From NCBI GenBank assembly GCA_003134435.1, contig PLBE01000116.1:1-58375 (forward strand): a stretch of DNA of 58,375 bases, read 5' to 3'. Positions 1 to 7,542 of the stretch are shown in pieces. The first letter of the stretch is position 1. Each line of letters opens with the position of its first letter. The stretch comes from Acidobacteriaceae bacterium (lineage in GTDB: Bacteria > Acidobacteriota > Terriglobia > Terriglobales > Acidobacteriaceae). The notes beneath the pieces are model-generated. The model did no database searches. It had not been told where the DNA came from and saw only the letters and a list, made by a program, of their open reading frames with translations. The translations under genes and the position numbers were made by a program.

Positions 1-405
1 TTTCTTGGAGTCGAAACCGCTGCGACCACCGAGCATACTACCTGTGATTGTGCGGGCTTCTCTGTGGTCTGATTTTTCATCCAACCGAACAACGATCAAA
101 TCGGTTGGTTGTTTCAGTGTTGGACCGCAGAGCGTGAGAAGTGGAACTCCGCCAGTAAGCCCGCACACGAGACGAAACTGCGGACGGTTCGTTGACAACT
201 GGACTGGCGAATGATTCCCGCGAAACGTCCAGAAGATGCTCACCTTGACCATGCTGTTCGATGATTGCGTGCCTGAATATGCCGCTGGGGTGAGTGCTGA
301 CAGCGTGCCGTTTTGATCTGAATAAATTCCTGGTGCCAGCGTTTGGCCGAAGGCCGTAACATCAATAGTCAAGATCGCAAATAGCACAGTTAGCAGCAGT
401 TTCAT
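1..405 (-). CDS. Secreted protein of unknown function, 3' end outside the window
   Basis: An open frame of 135 codons runs from an ATG at 405 leftward to the window edge without a stop, so the C-terminus is missing. The first ~20 residues (MKLLLTVLFAILTIDVTAFG followed by Q) form a typical cleavable signal peptide, so the product is probably exported. The mature part is Ser/Thr/Gly rich with several Cys and no motif I recognise. It lies in the lower-GC accessory patch with the transposase. The fold and role are unknown. Confidence 0.6.
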   Translation of the reverse strand, partial: MKLLLTVLFAILTIDVTAFGQTLAPGIYSDQNGTLSALTPAAYSGTQSSNSMVKVSIFWTFRGNHSPVQLSTNRPQFRLVCGLTGGVPLLTLCGPTLKQPTDLIVVRLDEKSDHREARTITGSMLGGRSGFDSKK

Positions 406-427
406 AGCGCCAAAATTGTAACTCACA

Positions 428-449
428 ACCCGCCGAATGGCGGGTTTTT
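428..449 (+). terminator. Hairpin plus T run, intrinsic-terminator-like
   Basis: A six-base stem CCCGCC/GGCGGG with a GAAT loop is followed by TTTTT on the plus strand. No plus-strand gene is seen to its left in the window. It may therefore end a transcript that starts within the minus-strand gene region, or act as an attenuator for the small ORF that begins at 463. Confidence 0.4.
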
Positions 450-462
450 CTATTGGAGGAAT

Positions 463-621
463 ATGGAAAATCTAACGCCAGTCGAAAGTCGCAAGAGCGG
501 AGGTTGGACAATCACAACATGGGTGGACGGATCAAAGTCGTTTTCGATTGATCCACAAAATGTGAAGGTTCTCAGAACTGCTCAACGAAGTCAGATGGAG
601 GCGGCTCCGGGAAAGCAATAA
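463..621 (+). CDS. Small ORF of 52 aa, hypothetical
   Basis: ATG at 463 is preceded by GGAGG at 455-459 (a short spacer of 3 nt) and the frame closes with TAA at 619-621. The product is hydrophilic and begins MENLTPVESRKSGGWTITTW; no family is recognised. Its 3' 50 bases overlap, on the opposite strand, the end of the 88-aa Zn-ribbon-like gene, so at most one of the two may be functional over that stretch. Confidence 0.3.
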   Translation: MENLTPVESRKSGGWTITTWVDGSKSFSIDPQNVKVLRTAQRSQMEAAPGKQ

Positions 622-838
622 CTTCTACGTTGTTACGTGTGTACCGCACGATCTCGCGACACTCAGCATTACTGCATTTCATCGTGAAAAACACTGGGCA
701 AGAATCGGGGATGTCGTATTCTTCGCGTCCATCGTGAACGCCTAGATATTTCAGCACTAAGATTGTTTTACAGCGCCCACATCTGACCGAGCAGTAAACG
801 TGATTCACCGAACCGCCATTTGCTTTTGCGAGTTTCAT
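572..838 (-). CDS. Small cysteine-rich protein, putative zinc ribbon (88 aa)
   Basis: The product has an N-terminal cysteine cluster (C-x4-C-x2-C) and a later pair (C-x5-C around 'MKCSNAEC'), as in small treble-clef or zinc-ribbon proteins. No enzyme motif is seen. The start ATG at 838 lies 11 nt after the transposase stop codon. A TAAGGA ribosome-binding site overlaps that stop, so the two genes look translationally linked and this could be a passenger or accessory gene of the element. The function is unknown. Confidence 0.5.
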   Translation of the reverse strand: MKLAKANGGSVNHVYCSVRCGRCKTILVLKYLGVHDGREEYDIPDSCPVFFTMKCSNAECREIVRYTRNNVEVIAFPEPPPSDFVEQF

Positions 839-849
839 ACGGTTAGTCC

Positions 850-1797
850 TTAGAACGGAACCGCTTCGCTAACCTGTTCTGCTGACGGTTTCGCGGTCAA
901 GTTATCGAACGTCAACGTTGGCGCGGTAATCATGTGACGCAGGGTGTCAATGAACAGATCGGAACGGTTTCGGCGATTGAAACGGAACTCCATCTCTTGC
1001 AGATAGGCGGGGAGATGCTTGGCGCTGATCTTGTGCCACGATCCGATGATGCCGCGCTTCAAGAGCGAGAACGCGGATTCGACAGTGTTAGTCGAGATGC
1101 AAGCGCCGTTCTCGTATCGGGCGTATTCCTTGGCGTTGTGGTTGACGGTTTCATGTCTCAGATCGCCCACCGCGGATTTGTAAGCGGGCAGTTCGTCAGT
1201 GATGATCACGTCCACATCCGTGCTGATGTTTTCTTTGATGTACTTTGCGAGTGTTCCCTTGCGGGCGTCCTCAGCGTGGAAGAAACGCACATCACCGCCG
1301 CGTTGCCGGATGCCGATTACAACTTGCTTGGCATGACGTTCGCCGCGCCAACTGGAACCGTAGCCTCGCGACTTGCCGCCGACATAGGTTTCGTCCATTT
1401 CAACGGTACCGTCCAACATCGGGCGGTCCACTTCGTTCATGGCAGCACGGATGCGATGGCAGAGATACCATGCAGTCTTGTAGGAGCCTTTATTGGTTCC
1501 CCAGATGGTGCGCTTGAGTTGTAGGGCGCTCATGCCCTTCTTGGCTTCGACTATCAAGAGGACTGCGGTAAACCATGTGGTCAGCGGCAAATGGGAATCG
1601 TTGAACACTGTGCCAGCGAGAACAGAGAAGTGGTACTCGCACTCGGAACAATCGAACTGCTTATTGGCTTTGATCCACGAGATTTTCTTCCCGTGGCACC
1701 GTGGGCATTCGACGCCAGCGGGCCAACGCAACTTGACTAAAACTTCGCGGCATTTATCATCGGTGTTGAACAGGTTTTGCACGTCAAGGAGCGTCAT
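850..1797 (-). CDS. IS1595-family (ISXO2-like) transposase
   Basis: DDE transposase that would move its element by cut-and-paste. The N-terminal ~60 residues hold a zinc ribbon (CPRC...CSEC) with the family pattern 'LRWPxGxxCPxC'. The catalytic core follows: first Asp in 'VEMDETYVGGK', second Asp in 'VIITDELPAYKS', and the Glu in 'NTVESAFSLLKRGIIGSWHKIS'. At 315 aa from the ATG at 1797 the length is normal and the frame is intact, so the element may still be active. An ATG at 1812 is an alternative start. Its start codon shares the CATG at 1795-1798 with the divergent small gene. I could not identify terminal inverted repeats, so the element's borders are open. Confidence 0.9.
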   Translation of the reverse strand: MTLLDVQNLFNTDDKCREVLVKLRWPAGVECPRCHGKKISWIKANKQFDCSECEYHFSVLAGTVFNDSHLPLTTWFTAVLLIVEAKKGMSALQLKRTIWGTNKGSYKTAWYLCHRIRAAMNEVDRPMLDGTVEMDETYVGGKSRGYGSSWRGERHAKQVVIGIRQRGGDVRFFHAEDARKGTLAKYIKENISTDVDVIITDELPAYKSAVGDLRHETVNHNAKEYARYENGACISTNTVESAFSLLKRGIIGSWHKISAKHLPAYLQEMEFRFNRRNRSDLFIDTLRHMITAPTLTFDNLTAKPSAEQVSEAVPF

Positions 1798-1951
1798 GGC
1801 TAGACCTCGCAAGAAGAAAATGGGCCGACCGTTTGAAGATGTTCCACTTCGGAAACTGGTAAAGAGCGTCCGGCAGGATATTTACGATAAACTGGCAGAA
1901 ATACCGCCTGCTGAGGCTGCGCTGGATACTCGTAAACCGAAGAAACAGTGA
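1796..1951 (+). CDS. Small basic putative DNA-binding protein (51 aa)
   Basis: ATG at 1796 has AAGGA at 1786-1790 as ribosome-binding site with a spacer of 5 nt. The product starts MARPRKKKMGRP, a basic arm resembling an AT-hook, followed by 'LRKLVKSVRQDIYDKLAEI'. That resembles the strand-helix part of ribbon-helix-helix repressors, although it is too short to be sure. It is divergent from the transposase with start codons interlocked in one CATG, so a role as transposase repressor or accessory factor is plausible inference. Confidence 0.45.
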   Translation: MARPRKKKMGRPFEDVPLRKLVKSVRQDIYDKLAEIPPAEAALDTRKPKKQ

Positions 1952-1989
1952 CGTTTGACTTCATTACTAGAACAGAATAGCATTTTCGC

Positions 1990-2000
1990 GACGTTACGTC
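1990..2000. repeat. Perfect 11-bp palindrome upstream of the HTH gene
   Basis: GACGTTACGTC reads the same on both strands around the central base. It lies 20 bp upstream of the start of the helix-turn-helix gene and could be an operator. The evidence is positional only. Confidence 0.25.
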
Positions 2001-2019
2001 AAGTGAATAATCGTCCCGG

Positions 2020-2472
2020 ATGGTACCTGACAGGAAAAACAACCCCATCCCCGCTTCCGACCGGCTCGACTCCTGGAAAGAGATTGCCTGCTATCTGCAG
2101 CGCGGAGTTCGTACGGTACATCGATGGGAGAGAGAGGAGGGCTTGCCGGTTCACCGCCACAATCACAAGAAGGCAGCCTCCGTGCACGCATTCCGGTCTG
2201 AACTGGATCAATGGTTGGAGCGCCGGACGCGCGCGCAGCAGGACTGGGCCGCTTCCGGTGCGAAGGTCACTGTTTTCCCGCAGTCGAGAGCAGAATTTCT
2301 GCCGGCCGATGTTTCGCCCAGCGAAGATTCGCCCGGCAGGGAATGGCAAGTTCGTTCGCCGATCCGGGTCCTGGGCAATCCTGTCTTGTTATGGATTGCG
2401 ATTGCGGCCACCTTGGCCATGCTGGCCTACATTATTGCGCATGGCCAGTTTCGTCTGGAGTTGCGTCCCTGA
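2020..2472 (+). CDS. Membrane-anchored helix-turn-helix protein (150 aa)
   Basis: Residues 12-65 carry a MerR/excisionase-like HTH ('SWKEIACYLQRGVRTVHRWEREEGLPVHRH') of the type found at the N-terminus of large TPR or TolB-repeat regulators in Acidobacteriota. A hydrophobic segment at about 118-140 is probably transmembrane, after which only about ten residues remain. The large extracytoplasmic sensor part usual in this family is absent. The gene may be a stand-alone short form or a truncated relic. Start ATG at 2020 is chosen because no better ribosome-binding site is seen. Confidence 0.6.
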   Translation: MVPDRKNNPIPASDRLDSWKEIACYLQRGVRTVHRWEREEGLPVHRHNHKKAASVHAFRSELDQWLERRTRAQQDWAASGAKVTVFPQSRAEFLPADVSPSEDSPGREWQVRSPIRVLGNPVLLWIAIAATLAMLAYIIAHGQFRLELRP

Positions 2473-2477
2473 GGGGC

Positions 2478-3791
2478 TTAAGGCTCTCGCGGGATTCTCA
2501 GCTCCATGCGATCAAAATCAAATGTAATCGACGATGGCCGGAAGAACTGGTGGGAAATCAGCCCACCGATGTGGAATCCTTCGCCGTCTTCCAGTGAGGA
2601 AGGGAAGGCTCCGAATATGCCGTCCACATTGTTCCTCACAATGCGCCCGAGCGAAACTTTATCTGCTTCGAAGGGCTGCACTTGCACTGCGCCGCCGGCA
2701 CCGATTCCACTCGTTGACTCCTCCGAGAGCTTGATTCCAGCCGCTTGCAAGGTCGACGCCGGAACGGTGATCCCACCTCCCGCCAGCCCGGTGTCCACCA
2801 GCATGAGCATGGGCGGAGAGCTGTTGACCGAACCGAAGGCAATCATCAAATGGTCCTTGTCCAACCAAAAAGGAATCGGGATTTCATTCTTAAATGCCTT
2901 CGCCCTGCGATGTTCATTCCGAGGTCGCAACGTCAATTGCCCTTTCTCGTAGTCCAGCGTTGAAAGAAACTCGTAAAGAAATACGGTACCCAGAATGCCG
3001 TCCACCTTTTTCCCCGGAGCGACGGCGGCGTAGCGCCGCGTGCTCTGAATCCACACTGGAATGTTCTTTACCGTCAGCCCACCCAGTGTAAGCGAGTCGA
3101 GGCGCCCATGTTCGTAGGTGCTTCGTTTATCTCCGGCGAACCTGCCCGTCGAAGAACCCAGGCTCGATATCCCTACCTCCTTGGCCAGCGCGTCATCCAC
3201 AATGATTTCGCCCGCTCCTGTGTCGATAAGGAAAAATAACGGCTTCCCTCCGTTTACCCGCACTTCAATCAAAGGCAGGGGATCAGTCTGGACGAATGGC
3301 ACGCGGACCGGCTGCGCCAGCGATTCGTGCTGGTAGGGTGGTGCTCCAGCAAAACTTTCCAGCTTGCGCGCCATCCCATCACTGCCCACTTCGCGGAACA
3401 GCGGAGCCGCTTTCTGAAATTGCAATTCGCGGTAATAGAGCTCGGCCAGCAGTCGCTTCGGCTCGTTATCCTGGGCCAGAGTATTCGCGGGCACAAGCCG
3501 TGCCGCAACGGTCAGGCGCTTCTGCGCGTCGTTCCAGCGATTCTCGAGCATTGCGATCTGTCCTAGACGGAGGGCGGCAGTTGGGTCCATAGGGTTCTTC
3601 GCCAATATCCGCCGGTAGGCTTTCGCGGCCTGACCGAATTCGCCCTTCCAGAACAGCCGATCCGCTTGCAACCCGGGCTCGGCGTCGGCTGTCCCGGCAG
3701 ACAGGGCAAGGGCAAGGAATACAAACGCCGTTGTGACCATCGTCCTTATGATCATGTTGGCGGCGATGGACGAAAAGCGAAGCAGGGACAT
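2478..3791 (-). CDS. Secreted TPR protein with two retropepsin-like aspartyl protease domains
   Basis: Start ATG at 3791 is preferred over 3878 because GGAGAG precedes it and a signal peptide follows (hydrophobic 'MVTTAFVFLALALSAGTADA'). Residues ~40-140 form TPR-like helices ('LRLGQIAMLENRWNDAQKRL'). Two aspartyl-protease half-domains follow: 'FFLIDTGAGEIIVDDALAKE' and 'MLMLVDTGLAGGGITVPAST', each with the DTG catalytic triplet. Both active-site aspartates in one chain suggest an internal pseudo-dimer. The substrate is unknown; it is probably periplasmic. It lies alone between the HTH gene (convergent) and the PilT-like gene (same strand). Confidence 0.8.
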   Translation of the reverse strand: MSLLRFSSIAANMIIRTMVTTAFVFLALALSAGTADAEPGLQADRLFWKGEFGQAAKAYRRILAKNPMDPTAALRLGQIAMLENRWNDAQKRLTVAARLVPANTLAQDNEPKRLLAELYYRELQFQKAAPLFREVGSDGMARKLESFAGAPPYQHESLAQPVRVPFVQTDPLPLIEVRVNGGKPLFFLIDTGAGEIIVDDALAKEVGISSLGSSTGRFAGDKRSTYEHGRLDSLTLGGLTVKNIPVWIQSTRRYAAVAPGKKVDGILGTVFLYEFLSTLDYEKGQLTLRPRNEHRRAKAFKNEIPIPFWLDKDHLMIAFGSVNSSPPMLMLVDTGLAGGGITVPASTLQAAGIKLSEESTSGIGAGGAVQVQPFEADKVSLGRIVRNNVDGIFGAFPSSLEDGEGFHIGGLISHQFFRPSSITFDFDRMELRIPREP

Positions 3792-3972
3792 GAGTTTTCT
3801 CTCCGGGAATCCGCGCGCTGTTACTAAACCGGAATATACGCAAGTCCGTCCGAATTGGTGGATGTCAAAGTCTGCCACCAGAGCGGTGGCACAGTTTAGC
3901 GCTTCTTTTCTTCTTCACTCTGGCTGCACAAAATGTAAAGGCGTGTTTGATCGAGGCGAGTGGCTCACGAAC

Positions 3973-5142
3973 CTAGCGTGCCAGTTCCTGGCCCAACACC
4001 GTGGCATTGGTAGCGAAGCAAAGGCCGGTTTCCAGATCCACCATGCCAGAGCGGACCAGTTTCGCGATCTCGCCATCGAAGTGCTGCATGCCTTCATTTT
4101 CGCCGGCCTTGATTGCGTCCAGCAGAGTGGAGCCGGGTCGCTCGCCCTGTTCCAGGCAATCGCGGGTGCGGGAGTTGGACTTGAGAATTTCAACCACAGG
4201 GATGCGGTCGCCCCCATCGCTACGCGGAATCAGCCTCTGCGCAATGATGTAGCGAAAGGTTTTCGCGAGACGCTCTCGTATCGATTGCTGCTCGTTCGCG
4301 GCAAAGGTCCCGACCACGCGCTCCGCCGTCTTCGAAGCGTCGACCGTATTCATGCTGGAGAATACGAGATGACCGTTCTCCGCCGCCTCCAGAAGAATCT
4401 CCAGCGTCTCCCGATCGCGGATTTCGCCTACCATAATCACCCGCGGAGCCTGGCGCAACGCCGCCCGCAGCGCCATCGTAAAGTTCGGCGCGTCGCTGTG
4501 CAACTCGCGTTGGTGCACCGTCGATCTCTTGTGCCGGTGCAGGAACTCAATCGGATCTTCCACCGTCACTACGTGGTAGCAACACTCGCTGTTGATCTGG
4601 TCGATTAAAGCAGCCAGTGTCGAAGACTTCCCCGAGCCCGTTCCACCCGTCACTAGAACGATTCCGTTGCGAACCTTCGCCGCCTCTTCCAATTGCGCCG
4701 GCAGATGCAGAGAACTGAGCGTAGGGATGACGGTGGGAATAACCCGCATGACAATCGCACAACTTCCGCGCTGGATAAAAACGTTGACGCGAAAGCGCGC
4801 CATGCCCGGCAATCCGTAAGAAACGTCGCACGATCCCTGCTCGCGAAGCGTGCTGATCGCCTGCTTGTTAGTACCGATCAGATCGGCCGCGATGCGGCGC
4901 GTGTCATCCGCCGAGAGGTTGCCGCTCCCGGGGATTTCCACCGCTGTAAGCTGCCCGTGAATCTCGACTTGTGGCGGACGCCCCGGCGAAAAAATCAGAT
5001 CGCTGACTTTTTCCGATGCCCGCAGCATGCCCGCCAGCAATTGCTGCGTCGGGATTGAACCCGTTCCGCTGATGCCTTCGAAGGCAATCGCAATTGGAGA
5101 ATTTCCCGGAGCCGCCATTCCATAAACTCCATTGATCGGCAT
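3973..5142 (-). CDS. pilT: PilT-type twitching motility ATPase
   Basis: A hexameric ATPase of this family retracts type IV pili from the cytoplasmic face of the inner membrane. It has an N-terminal PAS-like domain (~residues 30-110), an Arg-finger region ('RGSCAIVMRVIP'), Walker A 'GGTGSGKSS', an Asp box, Walker B with Glu ('IMVGEIRDRETLE'), and a C-terminal helical part. In the His box, where PilT normally reads 'LHT', this protein has 'SSMNTVDASKT', with Asn for His. Start is ATG at 5142; an in-frame GTG at 5151 is possible. No other pilus genes are near, so it may act as an orphan or accessory PilT. Confidence 0.85.
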   Translation of the reverse strand: MPINGVYGMAAPGNSPIAIAFEGISGTGSIPTQQLLAGMLRASEKVSDLIFSPGRPPQVEIHGQLTAVEIPGSGNLSADDTRRIAADLIGTNKQAISTLREQGSCDVSYGLPGMARFRVNVFIQRGSCAIVMRVIPTVIPTLSSLHLPAQLEEAAKVRNGIVLVTGGTGSGKSSTLAALIDQINSECCYHVVTVEDPIEFLHRHKRSTVHQRELHSDAPNFTMALRAALRQAPRVIMVGEIRDRETLEILLEAAENGHLVFSSMNTVDASKTAERVVGTFAANEQQSIRERLAKTFRYIIAQRLIPRSDGGDRIPVVEILKSNSRTRDCLEQGERPGSTLLDAIKAGENEGMQHFDGEIAKLVRSGMVDLETGLCFATNATVLGQELAR

Positions 5143-5261
5143 TGACACCACAGGGGAGAAACGTAGCGGGTAAGCCTATGGATTGAATGTAACGCGGATG
5201 GACGGAACAGCGAAGAACAACTAGGCCATAGACCTCGGTAACTGAAGTCTGTTCTCTGTTC

Positions 5262-5298
5262 CAAGAAAAAACAGAAGGCGCGACCGGGCGTCGCGCCT
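5262..5298 (-). terminator. Intrinsic terminator of the TPR gene
   Basis: A perfect nine-base stem AGGCGCGAC/GTCGCGCCT (5276-5284 with 5290-5298) with a five-base loop is followed, reading the minus strand, by a T run (A run at 5266-5271 on the plus strand). It lies about 50 bp downstream of the TPR gene that ends at 5350. The rest of 5143-5349 shows no gene. Confidence 0.75.
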
Positions 5299-5349
5299 AC
5301 TCCGTCGTGGGGTAGCTTTTCCCGACTGCAACGATCACCGACTCTTTGG

Positions 5350-6480
5350 CTACTTCTTCACCGGCTTCTTCTTGCCGAAGCCCGTTTCCACCGTTGCTCC
5401 GATGCTGGCCAGCATGTCCTTGGCCGGCTGCGCGAGCTTACCCTCTGGTTGCAGCTCAAGATACTTCTGGAAGGCCTCGGCAGTCCCTTCGGGCGCAACC
5501 ATCTTGTCGCCCTTGAGCGTAGCCTTGCCAATCATGTTTACGCCTTTCCAATAGTAAGCATCGGCTTTGGTGGGATCCGCGGCAATCACCTTGTCGAAAG
5601 CCGCAATGGCATCGTCCACCTTGCCGCTATTGGTCAGGATGGCTCCCTCGTTGAACAGGTAAGTGGCGGCGTGGGTCGGTTCCAGCTGTGCCGCTTTGTT
5701 ATAGCTGGCCACGGCATCATCCACTTTGTTGGTCTTGGAATAGGCATCGGCTAGGTTGTTGTAGTATGCGGCCAGCTTCGAATTGTTGTCGGCTTCCTTC
5801 TGCGCCGCCTCCGAAGCCCCCCGCATTTCGATTGCCTTCAGATAATTGGTGATGGCCATCTCGTAGCGCTTCTGTTTTTCGGCGGGATCAGTCTGTTTCG
5901 GCGCCGACATGCGGTAGGCATCCGCGAGTTTGAACCAGATCAGATCGCGCGTGCCGTCGATCTGAGTCGCTTCCGTCAAGGTGGAGATCGCAGTCTCAAA
6001 ATCGCCGGCATCGGAGGCCGCAGCCGACGCCCTGAGTTTATCGTTGAGCGTGCCAACCGTTTTCTTCTCGTTTTCGGCTTTCGCTGCCTGCTCCGCCCTC
6101 GCCTTAGCTTGTTCCGGCGTCAACCCCTGGCCTGCGGCTTGCGAAGTCTGCTCTTTCTTCAGATCGAAATCCAACGACGTCTCGTCGAGCCCTACATTCA
6201 CACCATGAAAGTGAAAAAGCTCTTTGCCGTCCTTGTTCAGCGTAACGTTGTACTTCCCGGGCACGATGCCAAGCGAGAAGTACTCGCCCTTGTTGTTCGT
6301 CTTCAGTTTGTAAGTGTGACCCGATTCGGTCCCACTCCACACCACCTCGCCCTGGGCGATCGGTTTGCCTTCGAAATCTCTGCAAATGCCCTTCACCGTG
6401 CCCGTGGTTTGCGCCAACGCGAGCGGAGCCAGCGCCACGGCGACGACGAGGAGCAGGGGAAGGATAAAGTATTTCGTCAT
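5350..6480 (-). CDS. Exported protein with carboxypeptidase-regulatory-like domain and TPR repeats
   Basis: Start ATG at 6480 follows GGGAGG and opens a clear signal peptide ending in 'ALAPLALAQ'. Residues ~25-110 resemble the CarboxypepD_reg/Cna-B beta-sandwich ('GTVKGICRDFEGKPIAQGEVVWSG'). A charged Gln/Ala/Lys coiled stretch follows at ~120-160, then about four TPR units to the end ('AAYYNNLADAYSKTNKVDDA'). Such proteins act as extracytoplasmic scaffolds; no enzyme motif is seen. The C-terminus is Lys rich (KKKPVKK). It is a single-gene unit with its own terminator. Confidence 0.75.
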   Translation of the reverse strand: MTKYFILPLLLVVAVALAPLALAQTTGTVKGICRDFEGKPIAQGEVVWSGTESGHTYKLKTNNKGEYFSLGIVPGKYNVTLNKDGKELFHFHGVNVGLDETSLDFDLKKEQTSQAAGQGLTPEQAKARAEQAAKAENEKKTVGTLNDKLRASAAASDAGDFETAISTLTEATQIDGTRDLIWFKLADAYRMSAPKQTDPAEKQKRYEMAITNYLKAIEMRGASEAAQKEADNNSKLAAYYNNLADAYSKTNKVDDAVASYNKAAQLEPTHAATYLFNEGAILTNSGKVDDAIAAFDKVIAADPTKADAYYWKGVNMIGKATLKGDKMVAPEGTAEAFQKYLELQPEGKLAQPAKDMLASIGATVETGFGKKKPVKK

Positions 6481-6601
6481 GATTTTGCCTCCCGGCATTC
6501 CATCTGAATTTACCGAAACTCTGTCGTGCTGAACTCTTGTCTTGCTCTCGAACCACCCCTGCAGGGGGACTCGCACCGCAATTTCTAACTACTCTCCAGG
6601 T

Positions 6602-7312
6602 CTATCGAGCGGCCGCTACCTCATACGGAATGGGATCTTCCGCGCCCGCGTCGCGAAACGCGCGCAGGCGAAGCGCGCAACTATCGCAGACGCCGCAGGC
6701 GCGCTTTTCGCTCTGATAGCATGACCACGTTAAATCGAACGGGGCTCCCAGTTCAAGGCCAAGCGTCACAATCTCGCGTTTGTGCATGGCAATCAACGGC
6801 GTGACCACTCGGATGCTCCCTTCTTTGGTGCCCGTTTTCACGACTTCGTTAAACGCCCGATAATACTCCGGACGACAATCTGGATAGCCGGAACTGTCCG
6901 GCTCCACCGCGCCGATGTATACCTGGCCGGCTCCCAGAACTTCCGCCCAACTGACAGCGACAGCCAGAAAATGTGCGTTGCGGAAAGGCACGTACGTGAC
7001 TGGAATGTTGTTGCCGATGGCGTGCGACTCCGGAACGGCAATGCCGGAATCGGTGAGGGCCGACCCGCCAATGGAGCGCAAAGCATCATTGCGCACCAGC
7101 AAACGGTCACGAATCTCAAGCCGATCGCAGATGCTTTCGAAAGAGCGCCGCTCGCGCTGTTCCGTGCGCTGCCCGTAGCTGACATGGACCGCCGCCGTCT
7201 GATGATCGCGCACCGCCAGGGCGGCGCAAACGCAGGAATCCATGCCGCCACTCAGCAGAACCACGGCGCGACTCCCCTTGCCGTGCGCGTTCGATAATGC
7301 CTTGGATCCCAT
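6602..7312 (-). CDS. queC: 7-cyano-7-deazaguanine synthase QueC
   Basis: Converts 7-carboxy-7-deazaguanine to preQ0 with ammonia and ATP, in the queuosine pathway for tRNA modification. The PP-loop SGGMDS is near residue 20. The family signature 'YVPFRNAHFLAVAVSWAEVLGA' is present, as are the zinc-binding cysteines near the C-terminus ('CYQSEKRACGVCDSC'). At 236 aa it is full length. No other queuosine genes (queD, queE, queF, tgt) are in the window. Confidence 0.95.
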   Translation of the reverse strand: MGSKALSNAHGKGSRAVVLLSGGMDSCVCAALAVRDHQTAAVHVSYGQRTEQRERRSFESICDRLEIRDRLLVRNDALRSIGGSALTDSGIAVPESHAIGNNIPVTYVPFRNAHFLAVAVSWAEVLGAGQVYIGAVEPDSSGYPDCRPEYYRAFNEVVKTGTKEGSIRVVTPLIAMHKREIVTLGLELGAPFDLTWSCYQSEKRACGVCDSCALRLRAFRDAGAEDPIPYEVAAAR

Positions 7313-7380
7313 GACCTGCTGGCGAAGCCAAGCAATCGCTTCCCCATGATTCTATGCCAGTTGACGACGTTTTAGAGCGG

Positions 7381-7420
7381 TGCCAGAAAGGGAGTGGCAG
7401 GCGTCCCTGCCGGTCTGGCA
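7381..7420. repeat. 40-bp imperfect hairpin repeat (REP-like)
   Basis: Outer arms TGCCAGA/TCTGGCA and inner arms GGCAG/CTGCC can fold into one branched hairpin. It lies in the 230-bp gap between queC and the permease gene. No T run follows on either strand, so a dispersed REP-type element is more likely than a terminator. Confidence 0.4.
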
Positions 7421-7480
7421 TTCCGGGTGCGCGGTCCACTTCCGCCCCGCATTTGGCGTCGCCTTCCCACTTGTTACTCC

Positions 7481-7514
7481 ATTGATTCTTGCTGAAGATT
7501 GATTCTTGCTGAAG
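7481..7514. repeat. Tandem duplication of a 17-bp unit
   Basis: ATTGATTCTTGCTGAAG occurs twice head to tail at 7481-7497 and 7498-7514, just downstream of the end of the permease gene (7543, minus strand). Confidence 0.7.
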
Positions 7515-7542
7515 AAGGTGCGACCGATTTCCGCCTTGCCGG

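Noticed and set aside
1800-2048. 82-codon minus-strand frame preceding the transposase
   Set aside because: Opposes the better-supported 51-aa gene with its ribosome-binding site and has no family resemblance.
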